From the NCBI GenBank assembly GCA_004555155.1, contig SFJH01000020.1, forward strand, positions 8,244-72,243: 64,000 bases of DNA, in the 5' to 3' direction. Below, piece by piece: positions 56,593 to 63,157 of the stretch. The stretch's first letter is position 1. Each line of letters begins with the position of its first letter. Source of the DNA: Clostridiales bacterium (lineage in GTDB: Bacteria; Bacillota; Clostridia; Christensenellales; Aristaeellaceae). The position numbers and the translations under genes are program-made. The notes beneath the pieces are model-generated. The model searched no databases. It was not told the DNA's origin and was given only the letters and a program-made list of their open reading frames with translations.

Positions 56593-56757
56593 AGAAAAGC
56601 GCCGGATCCGTGCCTTTTCGGATCCGGCGCAGGCCTGCCTTCGCAGGCGAGTGGCTGCATGGGAGCGTCGCAACATCAAGCATTGAGAGATATCGCATCT
56701 TTGAACATCTGGAGAGGAGCGGCGCAGCCACACGGAGAGGTTAGTCATCCTAATCCA
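56592..56757 (-). ncRNA. Candidate small RNA with its own promoter and terminator
   Basis: A minus-strand transcript of about 165 nt is bounded by a TTGACA-17-TAATAT promoter (56763-56791) and a terminator (56599-56630 plus T run). Visible folds: a 5' hairpin UUAG/CUAA, a long arm GUGGCUGC paired with GCAGCCAC (about 50-nt apart), a GCCUGC-GAAG-GCAGGC hairpin, then the terminator. Three pyrimidine motifs (CCUCUCC, CCUCUCC, UCUCUC) lie in unpaired parts and could pair with GGAGAG-type ribosome binding sites. No ORF with a ribosome site is present. RNA class not recognised. Confidence 0.55.
56593..56630 (-). terminator. Terminator of the candidate small RNA
   Basis: Perfect 11-bp stem GCGCCGGATCC (56599-56609) with GGATCCGGCGC (56620-56630); on the minus strand it is followed by TTTTCTTT. 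Confidence 0.82.
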
Positions 56758-56762
56758 TAAGT

Positions 56763-56791
56763 ATATTAGCATATCCTAACCACATTGTCAA
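56763..56791 (-). promoter_or_regulatory. Promoter of the candidate small RNA
   Basis: Minus-strand TTGACA (56786-56791), 17-nt spacer, TAATAT (56763-56768). Confidence 0.75.
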
Positions 56792-56800
56792 ACCCTTTTT

Positions 56801-56841
56801 CAAATAAAGCCAGCGCTCCATGCCGGGGAAGCGCTGGCTTT
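56801..56841 (-). terminator. Terminator of the ferritin-like gene
   Basis: Perfect 12-bp stem AAAGCCAGCGCT (56806-56817) with AGCGCTGGCTTT (56830-56841); ATTTG follows on the minus strand. Confidence 0.75.
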
Positions 56842-56856
56842 GCCGTTTTTCAGCGG

Positions 56857-57291
56857 CTATTCGCGGCAGGGTTCGTTGTGACACATGGATTGAGCCTGCA
56901 GCATGGCCGTCCATATGCGGGCGTGGGCATATTCATCGCCCAGAATGGAGGTCAGCAGGTAGCGGATTTTCACCGTGGGCGCGCACATGGCCAGCTCCGC
57001 ATAGCGGCGAATCGCGCTCAGTTCGCCCTGGATGGCCGTTTCCACGTCGGCGCAGAAATTGCCAGTGGCGCCCGGGCAATCGGGCGGACAGGCAGCGCAC
57101 GGCGGGCACACGCCCAGCAGCGAAGCCTGAATTCTCGCATGGCCATACTCGTCGCCCACAATGCTGATGATCAGCTCCCGCAGCTCCTGCGTAGGCGCTT
57201 CGTTGGCGATCTGCGCGTAAAAGCCCGCGTCGCAGAGCTCATCCTGCAAGGAGTCCTCAATCTGCTTGCGATAATCCACACAAAGATCCAT
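56857..57291 (-). CDS. Ferritin-like protein with two similar halves and a Cys-rich linker
   Basis: A 144-residue protein built of two homologous halves: QDELCDAGFYAQIANEAP ... SIVGDEYGHARI (residues about 15-53) and QGELSAIRRYAELAMCAP ... SILGDEYAHARI (about 88-126). Each half has a Glu in the first helix and D-E-Y-x-H in the second, as in diiron ferritin-like/rubrerythrin bundles. Between them lies CPPCAACPPDCPGATGNFC with five Cys. It may hold a diiron site plus another metal, or be a spore-coat or peroxide-defence protein. GAGGGG precedes ATG 57291. Confidence 0.75.
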   Translation of the reverse strand: MDLCVDYRKQIEDSLQDELCDAGFYAQIANEAPTQELRELIISIVGDEYGHARIQASLLGVCPPCAACPPDCPGATGNFCADVETAIQGELSAIRRYAELAMCAPTVKIRYLLTSILGDEYAHARIWTAMLQAQSMCHNEPCRE

Positions 57292-57417
57292 CGGATCGTC
57301 CCCTCTTCATAAACTGGCAGCGGCTTCGGATTGCCGCTCTTTACATCCGTATGCCTCCGTCAGGGCGTTGGTTCGCAGATATCGCAGCAGATCTCCCCGC
57401 TTCCCGCGCGATTGCGC

Positions 57418-57451
57418 AAAAAGAACCCCCCGTCCATGCGGACAGGGGTTC
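57418..57451 (-). terminator. Terminator of the corrinoid-activation gene
   Basis: GAACCCC (57423-57429) with GGGGTTC (57445-57451) and an inner GTCC/GGAC; on the minus strand TTTTT follows (57418-57422). Confidence 0.82.
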
Positions 57452-57460
57452 GATGAATGC

Positions 57461-59380
57461 TTACACCTCCACCGACGGGAACAGTGCTGCGTCGGTGTGG
57501 GGCAGGAAGCAGGCGGCCACGAAGGAATCCATGTAGCCGGGCTCGGTGGAGAGCTCCAGGTAGGTCATGCTGCGGGCCAGCTCGTCCACCTTCTCGCGGG
57601 ACTGGCTGGAGGTGAGCATGGCGTACGCGCCCGAGAGCGACGAGTTGCCGATGTAGCTGAACATCTCCAGCGGAATGTCCGGCAGCATGCCGATGGTCAC
57701 GGCGTTTTTCATATTGATGCCACTGCCGATGCCGCCCGCCACGTACACATGGCCCAGCACGCTGGGATCCATGCCCATGGAGTTGAGCATGGTCATGGTG
57801 GCGGAGAAGATCGCGCCCTTCGCGCGGATGAAGTTGTCGATATCGACCTCGTTGATGGACACGTCGCGCACCGCGCCGGTGTCCTCCTTGAAGGCGATCA
57901 CATAGCTGCCCATGCCGTTTTCATCGTGGCGGATGCGCCGGCCCTCCCGGGAGAACTTGCCCTTGCCGTTGATGATGCCCGCGCGGAACAGCTCCGCGAT
58001 GATGTCGATGATGCCCGAGCCGCAGATGCCCACGGGATGCTTCGTATCGCCGATGGTGGTGAACGACGGCTCCATGGTCTCCCGGTCGATGGTGCAGGAA
58101 TCGATGGCGCCGTCCGTCGCGCGCATGCCGCAGGAGATGTCGCCGCCCTCGAAGGCCGGGCCCGCCGAGCAGGCGCAGGACATCATGAATTCGTTGTTGC
58201 CGAACACCAGCTCGCCGTTGGTGCCCAGGTCGATGAACAGCGAAAGCTCCTCCTTGTTCCACAGCATTGACGCGAACGCGCCCGCGGTGATGTCGCCGCC
58301 CACGTAGCTGCCGATGTTCGGCGCGAGGATCAGCTTCGCCTCGGGATGCAGCCCCAGGTGCAGCGCCTGCACGGGCACGTCGTCGCACAGGAAGAAGCTG
58401 GGAATGTAGGGATCCATGCGCACCGGCTCGGCATACAGGCCCAGCAGCAGGTGGTTCATGGTGGTGTTGCCCGCCAGGCACATGCGGTAGACGCGCTTCG
58501 GGCTGATCTTCGCCGCGGCGCACATCTCCTGAATCAGCGGGCGCAGGGACTCTTCGATGACCGCCTTCTGCAGCCGCTCGCTGCCGCCCTCCCGGCCGGA
58601 CTCGATGATGCGGTTGATCACGTCCGCGCCGTAGCGGATCTGGCCGTTGCCGGTGGAGGCCTTCGCCAGAATCGAGCCGTCCTCCATGTTCACCAGGATC
58701 GCCGCCACCGACGTGGTGCCCAGGTCGACCACCAGACCGGCCACGGGCGCGGCGTCGTCCGCCGGCAGCACGTCCAGCACGTTGACGCGGTCGCCCTCCG
58801 TCTCGATCACGCAGCGCACGCTGAAGTCGCTCTCGCGCAGCACGCGGGCCAGCTTTTTCAGCGCCGCGAAGCTGATCGTCACCTTCTCCGCGCCGGTGAC
58901 CTCCTCCAGCTTCCACGCCAGCCGCTCGTTGTCCGGCATGGTGTCGTCGGCGGTGGGCGCGTCCATGGTGACATTCACGGCGGAGAGATTGTTTTTGAAC
59001 TCGATGCCTGCCTCCTCAATCCCGGCCTTGGTCTGGTTGAAGATGGCCAGCTCCTTCTCGGAGGAGATGTCCGCCACGCGCATGCGGCTGCGGTAGGCGG
59101 ACGCGATGTCCGGCACCTCCACGGTCACGTCGGAGACCAGCTTGCTCACGCAGGACAGCCGCCAGCCCTGGGCGTACTCTTCGTCGGAGATGTGGCGGGT
59201 CTGGGGCGAATCCAGTTCGCCGGACACCAGCTTCACCTTGCACTTGCCGCAGGCGCCGTTGCCCGAGCAGGGCGCATCGATGGCCACGTTCGCGCGCTGC
59301 GCCGCCGCCAGAAGGTTGTCGCCCTCCATGGCGTGCATCACGACGTCCGCACCGTTGACCTTGAAAGTCACTGATACCAT
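57461..59380 (-). CDS. Corrinoid activation/regeneration protein: 2Fe-2S ferredoxin plus DUF4445 ASKHA domain
   Basis: A 639-residue protein. Residues 1-95 are a plant-type 2Fe-2S domain with Cys38, Cys44, Cys47 and Cys77. A linker follows, and from about residue 215 an ASKHA ATPase-like domain begins (GLVVDLGTTSVAAILV, MCLAGNTTMNHLLLGL, FIDLGTNGELVFGN, GICGSGIIDII). This is the RACo/RamA-like family that reductively reactivates cob(II)alamin in methyltransferases. The start at 59380 is chosen because GGAGG lies 8 nt ahead; ATGs at 59395 and 59386 sit on or beside that site. A cobalamin riboswitch controls it. Its corrinoid protein partner is not in the window. Confidence 0.92.
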   Translation of the reverse strand: MVSVTFKVNGADVVMHAMEGDNLLAAAQRANVAIDAPCSGNGACGKCKVKLVSGELDSPQTRHISDEEYAQGWRLSCVSKLVSDVTVEVPDIASAYRSRMRVADISSEKELAIFNQTKAGIEEAGIEFKNNLSAVNVTMDAPTADDTMPDNERLAWKLEEVTGAEKVTISFAALKKLARVLRESDFSVRCVIETEGDRVNVLDVLPADDAAPVAGLVVDLGTTSVAAILVNMEDGSILAKASTGNGQIRYGADVINRIIESGREGGSERLQKAVIEESLRPLIQEMCAAAKISPKRVYRMCLAGNTTMNHLLLGLYAEPVRMDPYIPSFFLCDDVPVQALHLGLHPEAKLILAPNIGSYVGGDITAGAFASMLWNKEELSLFIDLGTNGELVFGNNEFMMSCACSAGPAFEGGDISCGMRATDGAIDSCTIDRETMEPSFTTIGDTKHPVGICGSGIIDIIAELFRAGIINGKGKFSREGRRIRHDENGMGSYVIAFKEDTGAVRDVSINEVDIDNFIRAKGAIFSATMTMLNSMGMDPSVLGHVYVAGGIGSGINMKNAVTIGMLPDIPLEMFSYIGNSSLSGAYAMLTSSQSREKVDELARSMTYLELSTEPGYMDSFVAACFLPHTDAALFPSVEV

Positions 59381-59403
59381 TTCCATTTCCTCCATTCAAC
59401 AAT

Positions 59404-59428
59404 GGCTGCGACAGAATCTGCCGCAGCC
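59404..59428 (-). other. Hairpin just ahead of the corrinoid-activation gene
   Basis: GGCTGCG (59404-59410) pairs with CGCAGCC (59422-59428), ending about 10 nt before the GGAGG site. It could be part of the riboswitch expression platform that controls access to the ribosome binding site. Confidence 0.5.
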
Positions 59429-59480
59429 GTTTTATGCGCACAAAACCGCGCCTCTATGCCATGGCCCGTGGCGAAGCGCT

Positions 59481-59621
59481 GTTCGGATCGGTCTTCTGAC
59501 TCACGCCTCCGGCGGAGATCGCCGCCTTCCCGCATTTGCAGTGACAATATGGCGCTCTCCTCGGCGCACACAGCGGCGGCACCGTCCGGGATTTTCACCC
59601 GGTTCCCGTATGCATCCGAAC
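59481..59621 (-). ncRNA. Cobalamin (AdoCbl-type) riboswitch
   Basis: Read on the minus strand: P1 arm ATCCGAAC/GTTCGGAT (59614-59621 with 59481-59488, perfect), GGGAACCGGGTGAAAATCCC, GACGGTGCCGCCGCTGTG, GAGAGC, GCCATATTGTCACTG (the B12-box region, slightly variant), GGGAAGGC and GAGTCAGAAGACC. These are the conserved parts of the cobalamin aptamer, in order. It precedes a corrinoid-activation gene, consistent with repression when cobalamin is plentiful. Confidence 0.9.
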
Positions 59622-59627
59622 AATTCG

Positions 59628-59656
59628 ATTATAACAAACCGCGATCGAACTGTCAA
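59628..59656 (-). promoter_or_regulatory. Promoter of the cobalamin riboswitch transcript
   Basis: Minus-strand TTGACA (59651-59656), 17-nt spacer, TATAAT (59628-59633), a perfect consensus. The transcript starts at the foot of P1. Confidence 0.88.
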
Positions 59657-59674
59657 CGCCCCGAGTTGACAGTT
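59648..59674. promoter_or_regulatory. Inverted repeat formed by two divergent -35 elements
   Basis: AACTGTCAA (59648-59656), 9 nt, TTGACAGTT (59666-59674). Each arm contains the -35 of one of two divergent promoters, and the 3-base extension is also conserved. It could be an operator that serves both. Confidence 0.5.
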
Positions 59675-59694
59675 TTCATGAAAATGACTACAAT
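59666..59694 (+). promoter_or_regulatory. Promoter of the sugar isomerase-like gene
   Basis: TTGACA (59666-59671), 17-nt spacer, TACAAT (59689-59694). Its position shows that translation must start after about 59700, at TTG 59729. Confidence 0.8.
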
Positions 59695-59728
59695 AGATGA
59701 ATCATCAGAATCTGCCGGAGGGATCCCC

Positions 59729-60487
59729 TTGGACCGTCTTTCAAACCGCCTCTATCTGGCGACCATTTCCGAATCCGCGGGCGCGCTGGCCCAGCGGCAC
59801 CAGCTCGGCCTGGAGCTGGACGACTTCTGCACGGCGATGAATTTCGACACCGATTTCCCCCGCTGGGACGCGCGCACGCGCGATTTCCTGCTGCGCTCCG
59901 ACCGCTTCATCCTGCACGCGCCCTTCGCGGAGCTTTCCCCCTGCGCCATTGATCCGAAGGTGCGCGAGGTCACCCGCTTGCGACTGCATCAGGCCGCGCG
60001 TCTCTGCGACCGCTACGGCGTCCGGCGGATGGTGGTGCACTCCGGCTTCATCCCCCGGGTCTACTTTCCGGAGTGGTTCATCGGGCAGTCCGCCGGATTC
60101 TTCCGCGACTTTCTCGCCGACCGCCCGGCGGACTTCTCCATCATGATTGAAAACGTGCTGGATCCCGACCCGGGCGTGCTCATGGAGATGGTCGGGGAAA
60201 TCGGCGACCCCCGGGCGAGCGTCTGTCTGGACGTGGGCCACGCCCATGTTGCCTCGGAGGTGCCCGTCGAGGCCTGGCTCGACGCGCTCGCGCCCCGGCT
60301 GACCCATCTGCACGTGCACGACAACGACGGCTCTCGGGACGCGCACGCCGTCCCCGGCGAGGGAACCATCGGCTTTCCGGCGATGTTCGACCGCATCTTC
60401 TCCGCCGCGCCGGAGGCCACCGTCACCTTCGAATGTCTGGACGCGGAGGGCTGCGTCCGCCGCCTGATCGCCGACGGCCTGCTGTAG
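59729..60487 (+). CDS. Sugar phosphate isomerase/epimerase-like TIM-barrel protein
   Basis: A 252-residue AP_endonuc_2 barrel. Metal-site residues typical of the family are seen in RFILHAPFAELS, RMVVHSGFI, IENVLDP, CLDVGHAHVA and HLHVHDNDGSRDAH. The start is TTG 59729 with CGGAGGG 6 nt upstream; the only upstream ATG in frame (59678) precedes the predicted transcription start. Members include hydroxypyruvate isomerases and xylose-isomerase-like epimerases; the substrate cannot be named. It stands alone, divergent from the cobalamin-controlled gene. Confidence 0.88.
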   Translation: MDRLSNRLYLATISESAGALAQRHQLGLELDDFCTAMNFDTDFPRWDARTRDFLLRSDRFILHAPFAELSPCAIDPKVREVTRLRLHQAARLCDRYGVRRMVVHSGFIPRVYFPEWFIGQSAGFFRDFLADRPADFSIMIENVLDPDPGVLMEMVGEIGDPRASVCLDVGHAHVASEVPVEAWLDALAPRLTHLHVHDNDGSRDAHAVPGEGTIGFPAMFDRIFSAAPEATVTFECLDAEGCVRRLIADGLL

Positions 60488-60562
60488 CGAACGGCGCAAA
60501 AAAACGCCGTCCGGCACAGGCACGGGCGACGATTGGGATTGCGCATGGACGGTCTGTTTCTC

Positions 60563-61072
60563 TTAAGCGGCTCTCAGCACACCGTCCCGAAACCGCGTCT
60601 CCAGAATGCTGCGAACCATATCCATGCAGCTCTGCATGGCGTTCTGCGCCTCCTGGGTGGTTTTTCCGCCGCGGAATGCTGAGTCGTAAGCCTCAAACGC
60701 GCTGTCCAGCGCCGAGATGCTCTCCTGCGCCAGCACCGTGTACTGCTGCCCGAAGGCGTTGATGAGCGCGTCGTTGAGGGTCTGCGCCGCCAGATAGTAG
60801 TCCTCCATCGTCGGGATCACGACATTCTGAACATCCTGTCCCGGCACGGTCACCTGGTCGAAGGTCTGGCAGAGCATGTATAATTGCGTATACATTTCCT
60901 CTCCAATTTCATTCCGCGCCCTTGTATATTCACTTTGTATATGCGAACGCATAACCACCGATATACAAAGCAGAACAAGCAGCGCGATCACCGCCGCGCA
61001 TCCGATCAGCACGCCCGCTGTTTTCGGATTAACCCTCGGCAAATCCGGCCGTTTTCCCCGTCGCTTTTCCAT
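60563..61072 (-). CDS. Uncharacterised single-pass membrane protein
   Basis: A 169-residue protein: a basic N-terminus (EKRRGKRPDLPRV), one span (AGVLIGCAAVIALLVLLCISVVM) and an outside domain of about 125 residues predicted to be helical, with many Gln, Thr and Asp. No family recognised; the shape resembles membrane-tethered four-helix sensor-like or chemoreceptor-type ligand domains. AAGGAG lies 8 nt before ATG 61072. It converges with the isomerase-like gene; a small hairpin with an A-rich loop (60490-60509) lies between them. Confidence 0.65.
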   Translation of the reverse strand: MEKRRGKRPDLPRVNPKTAGVLIGCAAVIALLVLLCISVVMRSHIQSEYTRARNEIGEEMYTQLYMLCQTFDQVTVPGQDVQNVVIPTMEDYYLAAQTLNDALINAFGQQYTVLAQESISALDSAFEAYDSAFRGGKTTQEAQNAMQSCMDMVRSILETRFRDGVLRAA

Positions 61073-61292
61073 ATGTTTAGCTCCTTCCGTTGGGTTCGTA
61101 CATTCATAGTCTATGCGCATCCCAATATGTATATGCAATGAATACGCAATTAAATATACGACACACCCATCGCAAATCCTGCATACACATTGTGAAATGT
61201 TTGCATATATACAAGGTATATTCGCCCCTATTTCCGCATATTTTATGCATTTTCGCTTTTTTTCAGCAAAATCCGCGCACAATTCTGCCGGA

Positions 61293-61321
61293 TTGTGTTC
61301 GTACAAAAAATCTGATATAAT
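61293..61321 (+). promoter_or_regulatory. Promoter of the aldo/keto reductase-cupin-MazG unit
   Basis: TTGTGT (61293-61298), 17-nt spacer, TATAAT (61316-61321). It lies in an unusually A+T-rich, 285-nt divergent intergenic region that otherwise shows only a CATAG-A-CTATG palindrome near 61111. Confidence 0.72.
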
Positions 61322-61357
61322 GTTTGCATCCACGAAAACAAATGAGGAGATGGTACC

Positions 61358-62314
61358 ATGAGAACCCATAAATTCGGCGATCGCGATGTGTCCGTGCTGG
61401 CGCTGGGCACTTCGGAATTCGGCGGTCTCTGTCCTGCGGCGCAGGGCTTCGACTTCATGGACGCGTTCCTGGAGCTGGGCGGCAGCTTCATCGACACCGC
61501 CCGCGTCTACGGCGACTTCGCCACGCCGAAGAACGGCGAGAGCGAAAAGGTGGTTGGCCGCTGGATGGAGCAGCGCCGCTGCCGCGACCGCGTCTTCCTG
61601 AGCACCAAGGGCGGACATCCCCCGCTGGGGCGCATGGATCAGAGCCGTCTGAGCCGCGCGGACATCCGCAGCGACATGGCGGGCAGTCTGGAGGATCTGC
61701 GCACCGACCATGTGGACGTGTACTGGCTCCACCGCGACGATATCTCCCGCCCGGTGGGCGACATCATGGAATCCCTCCAGAGCCTGATCGAGGACGGCTC
61801 CACCCGACTCATCGGCGTGTCCAACTGGCATCCGAAGCGCATTCTCGAGGCCAACGCCTACGCAGCGGCCCACGGTCTGACCCCGCTGACCGCGAACCAG
61901 CCCCAGTTCTCGCTGGCACAGCAGATGACCGTGGAGGATCCCACCCTCACGCCCATGGACGCGGAGACCTTGAGGATGCACAAGGAGACGAACATGATCT
62001 GCTGCTGCTTCTCGTCCCAAGGCAAGGGCTTCTTCTCCAAGCTGGACGCGCTGGGCGAGGCGGGACTGCCGGACAAGGCGCGCCGCCGCTTCCTGTATCC
62101 GGAGAATCTGGCGGTCTATGAGCGCATGAAGGTCGTCCGCGAACAGACCGGGCTCTCCATCGGCGCCATTGCGCTGGCGTGGCTCACCTGCCAGCCTTTC
62201 CCCACCTTTGCGCTGTGCGGCGCAAGCCGGGTCGAGCAGGTGCTGTCCCTGAAGGAGGCCGGCGACGCGACGCTGACCCCCGAGCAGCGCGACTATCTGC
62301 GCACCGTGTGCTGA
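61358..62314 (+). CDS. Aldo/keto reductase
   Basis: A 318-residue AKR barrel. It contains FIDTARVYGD with the Asp/Tyr pair, LSTKGGHPPLG with the catalytic Lys, DVYWLHRDD with the His, and GVSNWHPKRI. The C-terminal IALAWLTCQPFPTFALCGASRVEQV holds the NADP-binding loop. It resembles the YajO/Tas-like group. Reduced substrate is unknown. GAGGAG precedes ATG 61358. A cupin gene follows after 16 nt. Confidence 0.92.
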   Translation: MRTHKFGDRDVSVLALGTSEFGGLCPAAQGFDFMDAFLELGGSFIDTARVYGDFATPKNGESEKVVGRWMEQRRCRDRVFLSTKGGHPPLGRMDQSRLSRADIRSDMAGSLEDLRTDHVDVYWLHRDDISRPVGDIMESLQSLIEDGSTRLIGVSNWHPKRILEANAYAAAHGLTPLTANQPQFSLAQQMTVEDPTLTPMDAETLRMHKETNMICCCFSSQGKGFFSKLDALGEAGLPDKARRRFLYPENLAVYERMKVVREQTGLSIGAIALAWLTCQPFPTFALCGASRVEQVLSLKEAGDATLTPEQRDYLRTVC

Positions 62315-62330
62315 AAGGAGCTGACAAGCT

Positions 62331-62669
62331 GTGATTCTCTCCTTTGACGAGCTTCCCGAAAAGGTCATTCCCCGCTTTCACGGCGGCGAAAAGGAGGCCC
62401 GCGCCCGCGCCTTTGCCGACAGCCGCAACCGCATCATGCTGGGCACGCTGGTTCCCGGCGCGTCCATCGGCCCGCACCGCCATGAGACCGGCAGCGAAAT
62501 CGTCTACATCATCAGCGGCACCGGCACGGCCTGGATGGACGGCGGTACGGAGCCGCTGCGCCCCGGCGTGTGCCACTACTGCCCCATGGGCCATGAGCAC
62601 GGCATGGTCAACGACGGCGACGAGGATCTGGTGATCTTCACCGTCGTGCCCGAGCACGTCTCGCAGTGA
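62331..62669 (+). CDS. Small cupin-domain protein
   Basis: A 112-residue single cupin. Metal-binding motif 1 is GPHRHETGSEIVYIISGTGTAW (His-x-His, Glu), and motif 2 is CPMGHEHGMVN with the third His. The start is GTG 62331 with AAAGGAG 11 nt upstream. It is placed between an aldo/keto reductase and a MazG-like gene and could be a sugar isomerase, dioxygenase or sensor; not predictable. Confidence 0.88.
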   Translation: MILSFDELPEKVIPRFHGGEKEARARAFADSRNRIMLGTLVPGASIGPHRHETGSEIVYIISGTGTAWMDGGTEPLRPGVCHYCPMGHEHGMVNDGDEDLVIFTVVPEHVSQ

Positions 62670-62679
62670 GGTGATCGAC

Positions 62680-63030
62680 ATGAAAAAGGGAACCGTCACC
62701 ATCCGCTACATGCAGGAGTATCTGAAGCACAAGCAGGGCCAGCGGGATCACACCGAGGACACGAAGATGTGCTACATCAAGCTGGCCGAGGAGCTGGGCG
62801 AGCTCGCCCGGGCGATGCTGCGCGGCGAGCGCCACGCCACCGGCCCCGACGATCTGAAGGGCTCCGTGGAGGAGGAGCTGTTCGACATCCTCTACTACAC
62901 GCTGGCCTTCGCCAACGCCGAGGGCATCGATCTGGAAACCTGGATTCCCATCAAGGAAGCGATCAACAACGAGCGCTATCCGTCGGGCATCGAGTTCAAC
63001 CCGGCGGACGATAGCTGGTTCGAAAGCTGA
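62680..63030 (+). CDS. MazG-like nucleotide pyrophosphohydrolase family protein
   Basis: A 116-residue all-alpha protein. The metal site is formed by KLAEELGELARAML (E-x-x-E) and EEELFDILYYTLAFAN (E-x-x-D), as in MazG/dUTPase-like NTP pyrophosphatases. GAGGTG lies ahead of ATG 62680; the GTG at 62671 overlaps that site. It probably removes modified or excess NTPs, but the substrate is unknown. Last gene of the AKR-cupin-MazG unit. Confidence 0.85.
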   Translation: MKKGTVTIRYMQEYLKHKQGQRDHTEDTKMCYIKLAEELGELARAMLRGERHATGPDDLKGSVEEELFDILYYTLAFANAEGIDLETWIPIKEAINNERYPSGIEFNPADDSWFES

Positions 63031-63062
63031 TCAGACACGCGCGCAGAATTAACCCACTTGCG

Positions 63063-63091
63063 TTGACAACGGGCGCGATTTGTGCTAGATT
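63063..63091 (+). promoter_or_regulatory. Promoter of pfk
   Basis: TTGACA (63063-63068), 17-nt spacer, TAGATT (63086-63091). A 7-bp hairpin GCATAGG/CCTATGC (63102-63122) lies at the start of the transcript. Confidence 0.75.
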
Positions 63092-63157
63092 TATCGTGTA
63101 AGCATAGGGCTGTATCCTATGCCACTCCACCTGAGAGATTTGAAAGGAATGATACCA

